A stretch of 64,000 nt of DNA from Thereva unica (Eukaryota > Arthropoda > Insecta > Diptera > Therevidae): assembly GCA_949987705.1 (NCBI GenBank), contig OX465281.1, positions 161,772,393-161,836,392 of the forward strand, written 5' to 3'. Below, one piece after another: positions 56,280-64,000 of the stretch (its first letter is position 1; each line of letters starts with the position of its first letter). The translations under genes were made by a program, and so were the position numbers. The notes beneath the pieces were generated by a model that searched no databases, was not told the DNA's origin, and worked only from the letters and a program-made list of their open reading frames with translations.

Positions 56280-57276
56280 TAAAGCTCAACTAAGTCAACC
56301 AAAAGGTGAGTAATGTAAGTGTACAATGATAAAGGTATAGTACTAGTAAATGTGTTGGTATGCTTTGCTTCAAACATAAGTTAGGAATGGTTGAGACAGA
56401 CACAATTCCCCTCAGGGCTCCCGCGTGTCAATGTCAGTTGGCGAGGACTATGACTCACAGTCACCACCAAGTGTCATCCACATCGCCGACACAGCTTCAG
56501 GTCCGCACCCAAAAGAAGGACAGAAACAAAAATCCAAAATCGCATCGCCACGAAAGGGAAACTTCTTCAAAAATAAAACAAATTTGGGGGATCCGCTGTT
56601 CAACCACAACCGAGCTACCTTTCGGAAAATCACTCAGTTGGGAGGAACAGACGGAAAAAAAACTCAGGACATAAACAAAAAAATAGAATTTAAAAAAGCT
56701 GGATGGACCATCAGGAGGGCAAGGGGCGCAGTGGCAGGCGGTAACACGCCTGATACCAGAGACGGTTAAGCCCTTGGACCAACTTCAACGTCCACCAGGA
56801 AAATTAAAAGAAAATCCTGTTCACGGACCGACGCAGTGGCAGGCGGTATCACGCCTGATACCAGAGTCGCCGACCCTAGAAACAGGACAGGGATGAACCA
56901 CTACTACACCTGCACGCATAGCCAAGCGAACACCGCTTGTTAGCAAGCCGTGAAGATCAGCATGGTTCGAAGCTACTCCAAAAAGAAGAAGTTACCGCAG
57001 AAGAGAACGGGTAGGCCTAAAAGCGAAAACAAAGAAAAATTCACCTAGAATTTGGTCAATGATGCTGAAAAAAAATCGACAAAACAGACAAGGACTAAGG
57101 CCTCGCGGTACTACCTTAGCCCACAGCGAGGGCTTGGTAAACGTGGTGAACCATAAACAAAAAAAATCAAACGTTGTCCGTGTAGGCACAAGTGGTAGTA
57201 AACACCAAAAAAATTAAACTTCAAGGTCCGTGTAGGACTATTAGCGGGCTTTAAAAGCTCCTCTGGGCGCCATTTA
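56280..57276 (-). other. Gypsy element 1 leader and primer-binding site
   Basis: 997 bp of non-coding leader. Next to the LTR the minus strand reads TAAATGGCGCCCAGAGGAGC. TGGCGCCCA equals the first nine bases of a tRNA-Lys primer site, after which it diverges. A segment GCAGTGGCAGGCGGTA...GCCTGATACCAGAG occurs twice in direct orientation (about 56729-56764 and 56834-56868). Confidence 0.65.
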
Positions 57277-59119
57277 TGTAATAGCATAATGGCGCGATAA
57301 AATAGTGGGCGTATGCGAGGTATTACCCCCTTAGCCATAAGCCCGGAGAAGCATGACCAAGGAGCCAATACCATACATAAGAAAGGAAACAAAATTCCGG
57401 AACTCCTACGCCGGCCACACGGAGTTATCTAGCTCGCCGGAGGGGTCGTGGGGTGTGTGGCCGGGCCTTACCGCGGTTGGTTCACCACTTACCTGCGACT
57501 AAGTAAATCTTCCATTTCCATCAACCTTCGGGCATTGCCTGAGCCTCGTAAAACCCTGAAAAGGAAAGACCCCCCCCTCAACCATTCCACAAAAAAACTT
57601 TAACACCTGGACATTCTAGTATTTATAATCATTTAATAATACTACAATCATCAACACAAACGATACAATGGATACTTATCAACCACGACAAATGATCACA
57701 TTCAATTCAATCAATGTTAACTTATTTTATTTTTAGGTACATATGTATGGAGCTCACAATATGAATAAAGCGCGCAGTAATGGCCAATACTCCTCGCTTT
57801 GTACAAACGATGTTGAACAACAAATTACCGGAACCAACTCACGGAATATCCAACACAAGAATGAAAAAAAAATTGATATAACAAGGAGCAACAATATTGC
57901 ACTCAATTATAGATACTTAAAATCAAAATGATTATTAACGACAATTAGAAATAGTATATATTAATAAAGTAAAGCATGACTAAATATTTAATGTGTCTGG
58001 TGTATAAGTGTTAGGAAAAGAAAGACTTCACCTAGGTGAAGATAGTTATTGCAATACAATATTTAATTTGTTCAATATTTAATTTTTTTGGGTGTAGAAG
58101 CAAACCTAATGTATAAAAACAGTTTGTCGTGTAAGTGTTAATAATGGAATATATAAAACAATATTAACTTAGAAGATGATAAATAAGTAGGAAGGCAATG
58201 TCACGATGGCCTTTTCGGGACAAAAAATGCGGTTAATTGCGCCTTATTGACTTATCCCAGGGGTGGTATAATCCTCACAATAATCCAGAATAATCCAAAA
58301 TTAATGAACTCCAAAAAAAATATTGTTTTTCAATTAAACGTTGCTATTTTAAGTTACAGTCTTGATAACAAAAAGATGTGACGTTGTAATTTTATTTTCC
58401 AAAACACCTAAGCAGCAAGGAGCCGTCATATCTAATCACCATCTTCGTGTCATTCTAGATAATCTTCAGATCGTTCGCCGCAATTGACATTGAGTATGTA
58501 TTTTACACCAATTACTATACAAATCTTCACTTTTTTCAGCCACTAATAATATATACATATATATAAATTTAAATGGGCTTTTACATACCAGTTTTCAATA
58601 GACGCAAATAAACATGTCCTTATAACCTTGACCTGGTCTCTTATGCGGTCCTCTTCGGTAGCTCGTCTTTTGGGAATTATTTTCCGCTTCTTTCTTCAGC
58701 AGCCTTTTCCTGTGGAGCAGCCTACTTCTTCTTCTGTACGGTCTTTTCTAATTATTCATAAGTTTGTTCTTTCTTCATCTTTCTATAAAGTCCTTCGTAT
58801 CGACTTTTTTCCAAATTGTTTTTAAACCGATGTTCTTGATTATAGTTCCGATTTCAGAATCGTCCGTATATCTATTCGACTTTTTTTTCCAAAATTCTAC
58901 CGATCTCTTAATTTCCGTCACCAACCACAAGACAAATCCCAACCATTTCGATCTGACTTTTTCATTTTTTTTCCCCAGACTAACTACTAAATTTTTCTTT
59001 CCTATTTTTGTTTTTTTCCCCCGCCTACCTTTTTGGTTTCGGACAACTTCTCAATTTCATTCTCGACAGTGATTTTTAGTCAAGTATTTAGAGATTTCCG
59101 TGCAAAACTGACCGTTACA
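57277..59119 (-). repeat. 5' LTR of Gypsy element 1
   Basis: 1,843 bp. It provides the empty site for the palindrome in the other LTR. AT-rich; several short open frames in it (for example 58628-58825) are also present in the 3' LTR at 50879-51076 but are not recognised as genes. Confidence 0.93.
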
Positions 59120-59123
59120 TGCT

Positions 59124-60616
59124 GCTGAGTTATCCTCGTCCTGCGAAAACGGTAGACGCGCCAATTTAGTGATTGGTCTTTTAAATTTGCCTTTACCGGT
59201 AGCTACTGTTGCGACTCGGACTTGGCTGTCTGGTCCAGGATGAGTTTCTACCACCCTTGCTAGCGGCCAATGTGTTGGAGGAGTTTGTTCATCGGTTAGT
59301 AGGACGATGTCTCCTATCTTGATATTCTCCTGGTTTGTCATCCATTTGGGACGTTGCTGCAACCTCGATAAATATTCATGCCTCCACTTGTTCCAGAAGG
59401 TTTGATGCATTTTTTCAATCACCTGCCATCGTTTCAAACGATTCATAGGTGCCTCAGACAAGGTCTGCATTGGGACAGACAGCAATGGCATCCCAACTAG
59501 AAAATGTCCTGGTGTTAGAACATCTAGATCTTCCGAATCTGCTGAAAGAGGACATAAGGGCCTTGAATTCAAACAAGCCTCGATTTGTGTAAGGAGGGTA
59601 TACATTTCTTCAAAATTGAGGATTGAGTTCCCAATCACTCTTTTTAAATGGTATTTGATTGACCGTACTCCAGCCTCCCACAATCCCCCAAAGTGTGGTG
59701 CGGCTGGCGGTATAAAATGCCATTCAGTTTCTTGCTTCAAAAGTTCCCTTTGAATTACTTCGAAGAACTCAGTTTTTTCTTCCTTGCTATGGAACTTCAA
59801 TATTTTGTTTGCCAGCACAAAGTTTGTACCGTTGTTGCTGTAAATGTGAGAGGCTCTGCCTCTTCTGGCGGCAAACCGTTTGTAGCCTGCGACGAATGCC
59901 TCGGCGGTGAGATCACTTACTAGTTCTATATGAATTGCTTTGGTTGCCAAACAGATGAATACGGCGATATATCCCTTAAATGTCGTTTTGCCTCTACCCT
60001 TCATTAATTTTAATGTGATAGGGCCCGCGTAGTCGATTCCGCAATGTGTATACGGTTTGCTAACTGCGACCCGTGGTTTGGGCAAGTCTCCCATCAGTTG
60101 AGTTAATGGTTTGGCTACTATCTTACGGCATGTTATGCATTTGTGTAACTGTTTCTTAACAGCATTAGTTCCATTGAGTATCCAATATCGTTGACGAATG
60201 TGTGATAAGGTTTGTGTTGGTCCACCGTGTAAAGAGTGTAAATGTGCCTCTGAGATGATTAACGCAGAGAGTGGGCTCTGGGGCGATATAATGATGGGGA
60301 ATTTCGCTTCATCACCGAGCGATGAATTCCATAATCTTCCCCCTACCCTAAGGATGCCTTTTTTGTCTAAAAATGGATTTAATGAGAGGATCTTGCTTTT
60401 CTGTGATACTCTTCCAGTCGACTTGATGTCAGTTATTTCGCATGAGAACTCTTGTTCTTGAGCCAGTTTGATTATGAGGTTCCTAGCCTCTCTTAGCTCT
60501 TGTATGTTTATGTAGTTTGTCCTTAAAAGTACCTTCCGCTCTTTGAGCTTACGGAAGCGTAGACAATACGCGATTATTCTCAATAACTTTTGGAAATCGT
60601 TTGTTTTTGAAAACAA
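59124..60616 (-). pseudogene. BEL element 2 integrase
   Basis: Frame of 519 codons whose last residues (59057-59119) come from the Gypsy LTR. The zinc region is LHGGPTQTLSHIRQRYWI with CITCRKIV (about 131-170), the first Asp is in CGIDYAGP (about 195) and the Glu in FGGLWEAGVRS. At the second Asp position it reads YSNNGTNF, with Asn instead of the catalytic Asp, which predicts an inactive enzyme. The C-terminal domain with LQQRPKW and KIGDIVLLTDEQTPP is complete. It is separated from the RT frame by a one-base shift near the A-run at 60633. Confidence 0.9.
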
Positions 60617-60621
60617 TTGTT

Positions 60622-62650
60622 CTAAAGTGCCATTTTTTTCAAAGTAAATGTTACTTGGATGTAACTTTTTAATTCTTGATCGGTCGGTTCACTGTTGGTG
60701 ATATATTCAATTTCCTTTTGTCTGAGCCACTCTGGTCCATTCCACCATAGCGTAAAGTTTATTAATTTTGATGGATCTAAACCACGAGAGGCGCAATCCG
60801 CAGGATTCTGTTTTGACTTGACATAATGCCATTGCGCCATTGGTATTAAATTGTTAATTTCCCGTGTCCTATTGGTCACGAAAGTACTGTATTTTTTATT
60901 GTTATTTTGTATCCAGGCTAGTGAAACTTTGGAATCAGACCACGCGTGTACCTGCAATCCTTCAATATTAACGGCCTTCACTGTATGAGACAATAGTTTT
61001 GCCAACAGAACCGCTGCGCAAAGTTCTAAAAGTGGTAGACTCACTTCTTTGTTTAGAGGAGCTACCTTTGTTTTTGCTGTAAGCAATTGGACATGTACTG
61101 ACCCTTGATGGTCTATTGTTCTCGTATAGACAACCGCTGCATATGCCTTTGCGGAGGCATCGCAGAATCCTTGGAGTTCCAAAATCGAATTTGTTCGTGA
61201 TACGTGAACCCACCTAGGAATTTCAATTTTTTCCAGATCAGCGAATTGGTTTCTTAATGTTCTCCATTCTCCATGTATTGGATTTGGTAATTCTTCATCC
61301 CATGATAAGTTAGCTTTCCATAATGATTGAAACATTAATTTGGCCTTAATGATGCAGGGAGCTAACCAACCTAGTGGATCAAACAATTGTGACCATTCTG
61401 ATAATACTACTCTTTTGGTTGGAGTTATAGTCTGTTGACTTGTATTTACTTTAAATGTGAAGGTATCTCTGTGTGGACACCAATATATTCCTAAGGTTTT
61501 TACCTTAGTGTCACCTGATAGACTTAAAAGATTTTGTTCCTTGTCTGACTCATGAACGCCTTCCAAGATGTTCATGCTGCTACTAGCCCATTTTCTTAAC
61601 TTAAACCCTCCCCTACTTAACAACTCATCCAATTGTATTCTCAATTCCTTGACCGATGCGATGGTGTCTGCACCTGTTAACAAGTCGTCAACATAGAAAT
61701 CTTGTTTAAGTGCTGTTGCCGCTCTTACGAAGTTGTGTCCTTCATCGTTGGCCAATTGATACAAGGTACGTATCGCTAGGAATGGTGCAGGTTTTGTGCC
61801 ATAAGTTACCGTGGTAAGGTTGAATTGTTGCAAAGGGGCTTGGGGAGTTTCCCGCCAAAGGATTCTCTGGTAATCCTGGTGAGCGTCTACAATTTTAATT
61901 TGTCTATACATCTTTTCTATGTCAGATGATATGACAAACTTATGTTTCCTCCACCTGATAAGTATCGACATTAAGTCTTGTTGTAGTTGTGGTCCTTTTA
62001 GTAAGGCGTCATTGAGTCGTACTCCTGAACTTGTAGGACACGACGCATCAAAGACCACTCTTAATTTTGTTGTAATGCTGTCTGCTTTTAAAACAGCGTG
62101 ATGGGGTAGATAGCATGCATCTTGTGTGCTTAATGCTGGTCTCATATGACCAAGGTTTTGATATTCCTTAATGAACGCTTGATATTGGTCTTTAAATTTG
62201 TCATCTCGATGGAGCTTTCGTTCCATCTGCACTAATATGCTCATAGCCCTCCCCTTGGAGTATCCTAAATTGTTTATTTTTTCATTGAAGGGTAGATGAA
62301 CTATGTATCTGCCTTCATGATCTCTAGCAACAGTTGCTGTGTAGATTTGTTCAGCAAGGATTTCTTCTTTCGAAGTTTCGCTCTTGGGTGCTAGCTCCTC
62401 GAGATCCCAGAATCTCTTTAGAGACTCGTCTATCTCTATTTGGGATACGTGGCATTTGATTACTGTAGTTGGGACGGGAACCTTCCCTGACAATATCCAT
62501 CCCAATTCTGTTTTTTGGGCAAGTAGATAACCTTTGATTCCCTTTCTTATACCTTCCAGCATAATTTCGTCATATACCTCCGCGCCTAATATAATGTCAA
62601 TAGGTCCGGGACAAAATGCGTGAGGATTTAGCTGCTTCTTTTGAAATTTC
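60622..62650 (-). pseudogene. BEL element 2 protease end, reverse transcriptase and RNase H
   Basis: The long frame from ATG at 62562 has 646 codons, and the same frame is open and BEL-like up to about 62640 (GPIDIILGAEVYDE, the protease end). RT: YLPHHAVLKADSITTKLRVV, SSDIEKMYRQI (first Asp) and FYVDDLLTGAD (catalytic pair, about residue 289). RNase H: GFCDASAKAYAAV (about 465), SLPLLELCAAVLLAKL, AWSDSKVSLAW and KSKQNPADCASRG. The gag and most of the protease are missing because Gypsy element 2 begins at about 62642. The RT motifs are intact. Confidence 0.9.
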
Positions 62651-63002
62651 AGCCTTCAGCCAACCTTAATCTTCTGCTTCTCAAAATAATTAGATTGGTT
62701 TGTTTTTATTAATAAATTCTTTATTATAAACCGTTATAAATATCCAGGACACTTTTATTTTATTATTTACGTTATTTGAACTAAACTGGTTATATTTTAC
62801 TTTAATTTCTTTCAATAAATATTGTGATAAGAATTCTTATTTAGATACACAAACTTCTATTTTCTATTTTTGTGAAACTGTCAAATCCTCGAAAATTTAT
62901 TATTGTTTTTTTTTAAAACTTACTTAGCCGCAGTCGACTGGGTTTTTACCACTCGTCTCCTTGGCTAAGTAAAACCGGAAGTAGTAGGACGATGTCCCTA
63001 CA
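62642..63002 (-). repeat. 3' LTR of Gypsy element 2
   Basis: The right end (minus-strand start) is TGTAGGGACATCGTCC, directly after the polypurine tract GGGAGGGGAGTA (63003-63014). I place the other end at the TGAAATTTCA sequence at 62642, where BEL coding homology stops. The second LTR is outside the window, so the left boundary is provisional. No coding capacity. Confidence 0.6.
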
Positions 63003-63023
63003 TACTCCCCTCCCAGCGTAGCG

Positions 63024-64000
63024 TTACATGAGTTGTACCGAGCTAATTGATGCTGCTTCAACGTCTCGGTCAGAGTCAAAAGCAGGTTTCAGTCGATCGA
63101 TGCTTATCGACTTATTTGTGTCATTTATGTTGACGACGAAATGTTTACGTAATCTTTTGATTACTTTGAATGGCCCTTCGTATGGTGTTTCAAAAGGCCG
63201 TCGGACGCGATCGGTGCGTATGAAAACATACTCCGCGTTCTCTAAGGTGTTCGGTACGTACACATCATTTTGAACTGACTGTCGGGGCTGTGTCGCCGAC
63301 AGACCTTTCATGTGTGTGCGAAGACGTGTTAGAAATTCTGAGTGCTGAGTTCTCATCCGTTGGGATGGAAATTGAATTGGGGAGCCTCAGATTCTGCCCA
63401 TAGACAAGTTCTGCTGGTGAGCATTGTAAATCGGCTTTAATTGCCGAGCGAACACCTAATAAGACAAAGGGCAAATCCTCACTCCAATGAGTAGTGTTGT
63501 CCCTTGCCATTAAGGCCGCTTTCAGTTGTCCATGGAATCGCTCTACCATCCCATTTGCTTGTGGATGGTAGGCGGTGGTACGTATCCTATGCGTACCTAG
63601 AAGTCTTGTGACTTCATTGAATAATTTTGATTAGAACTGCGACCCTTGATCTGTTGTAATTTCAAGTGGTGCGCCAAATCTTGGGACGTACTCGGTGACA
63701 AAATGTTTGGCCACCGTAGTAGCAGAGATGTCTCGCATTGGATATGCCTCCGGCCATCTCGTAAATCGGTCTACGATTGTCAGGATATATGAATATCCTC
63801 GAGATGGGGCAATGGTCCAACAATGTCCATATGGATATGTTCGAATCTATTATTCGGTAATTTAAAAGCTTCATGTGGAGATTTGGTGTGTCTCGAAACT
63901 TTAGATTTTTGGCAACCTATGCAGGATCTAGACCAGTTGTTACAGTCTTTGTTGATCGCTGGCCAAAAATATTTCTTAGTGATAGCTTGTCTTGTGGCTC
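63024..64000 (-). pseudogene. Gypsy element 2 integrase, frameshifted
   Basis: From the right edge the minus strand shows the zinc region end (CIGCQKSK), the DDE core start (HMDIVGPL) and DQGSQF, with an in-frame TAA right after it at 63631-63633. It continues at 63549-63265 with MVERFHGQLKAALMARD and SPAELVYGQNLRLP, then in another frame at 63356-63024 with the GPF-type domain ETPYEGPFKVIKRLRKHFVV and SIDRLKPAF. At least one stop and one frameshift make it inactive. Confidence 0.85.

Larger units (their letters stand above)
48065..59119 (-). mobile_element. Gypsy retrotransposon with 1.8-kb LTRs (Gypsy element 1)
   Basis: The LTRs lie at 57277-59119 (5') and 48065-51374 (3', including a nested 1,483-bp palindrome). 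They run TGTAACGGTCAG to GCTRTTACA on the minus strand. The 4-bp duplication TGCT is at 48061-48064 and 59120-59123. The internal part codes gag, zinc knuckle, protease, RT, RNase H and integrase, broken by several frameshifts. Long LTRs, a tRNA-Lys-like primer site and no envelope suggest an Osvaldo/Ulysses-type Gypsy, which is an inference. It inserted at the pol-envelope junction of BEL element 2. Confidence 0.93.
44488..62641 (-). mobile_element. BEL/Pao element with F-type envelope, heavily interrupted (BEL element 2)
   Basis: Minus strand, 5' part missing. Pol runs from about 62641 to 59124, the envelope from 48064 to 46170, and the 3' LTR is 44488-46137. Gypsy element 1 (48065-59119) splits the end of pol from the envelope; without it the two reading frames are directly adjacent. 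A Helentron-type INE splits the LTR. Gypsy element 2 has replaced or displaced everything upstream of the protease end. The element itself landed in the 147-bp array of copy c. Confidence 0.82.
62642..64000 (-). mobile_element. Gypsy element 2, 3' part only
   Basis: 3' LTR, polypurine tract and integrase of a second Gypsy retrotransposon, running past the window end. Inserted in the same orientation as BEL element 2, whose 5' part it cuts off. Integrase features resemble the CsRn1-like Gypsy group (inference). Confidence 0.82.

Overview
This window looks like intergenic or heterochromatic-type DNA from an arthropod, most probably an insect. I recognise no complete host protein-coding gene. 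It is AT-rich, full of (TA)n microsatellites, and almost every kilobase can be assigned to a transposable element or tandem repeat: BEL/Pao and Gypsy LTR retrotransposons (two BEL elements carry envelope-like genes), APE-type LINEs, Helitron and Helentron-like elements, mariner, a piggyBac-type MITE and two Transib-like elements. The order of insect cannot be fixed from what is visible.

Left third (1-23.9 kb), DNA transposons and satellites. A hairpin-forming inverted repeat starts the window. A 5.9-kb Helitron (1207-7100) holds a 118-bp minisatellite with higher-order duplications. Then comes a chain of DNA transposons separated only by (TA)n tracts: two MITEs, a 3-kb element with long terminal inverted repeats and a decayed transposase, a deleted mariner and a further MITE. 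From 12.5 to 18.6 kb lies a threefold composite array with 269-bp monomers, and its third copy is interrupted by a TTAA-flanked MITE. A Transib-like element (19241-20486) and a Helentron-type INE (20764-21512) follow. Around 22.3-23.0 kb is a small region with four stem-loops and three intron-like GT..AG segments, the best candidate for a host or non-coding transcript.

Middle (23.9-33 kb), a complete and apparently young BEL/Pao retrotransposon (23880-32944). It has 467-bp LTRs that differ at two positions, a 5-bp GTTAC target duplication, a tRNA-Tyr-type primer site, an uninterrupted 1768-codon gag-pol, and an envelope-like gene in two overlapping frames behind a good splice acceptor. The envelope resembles glycoproteins of chuvirus type.

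Right half (33-64 kb), deeply nested retrotransposons. BEL element 3 (33453-43170, TSD AAAGC) has one 5'-truncated LINE in gag and a larger deleted LINE in its RT. BEL element 2 (minus strand, 44488 to about 62641) sits in a Helentron-type tandem array. It carries a baculovirus-F/errantivirus-like envelope and is interrupted by Gypsy element 1 (48065-59119, 1.8-kb LTRs, TSD TGCT). One LTR of Gypsy 1 is itself interrupted by a Transib-like near-perfect palindrome (48207-49689, TSD CGCCG). A second Gypsy element (about 62642 to beyond the window) truncates the 5' part of BEL element 2. Paired empty sites inside the window allow the order of several insertions to be read directly.
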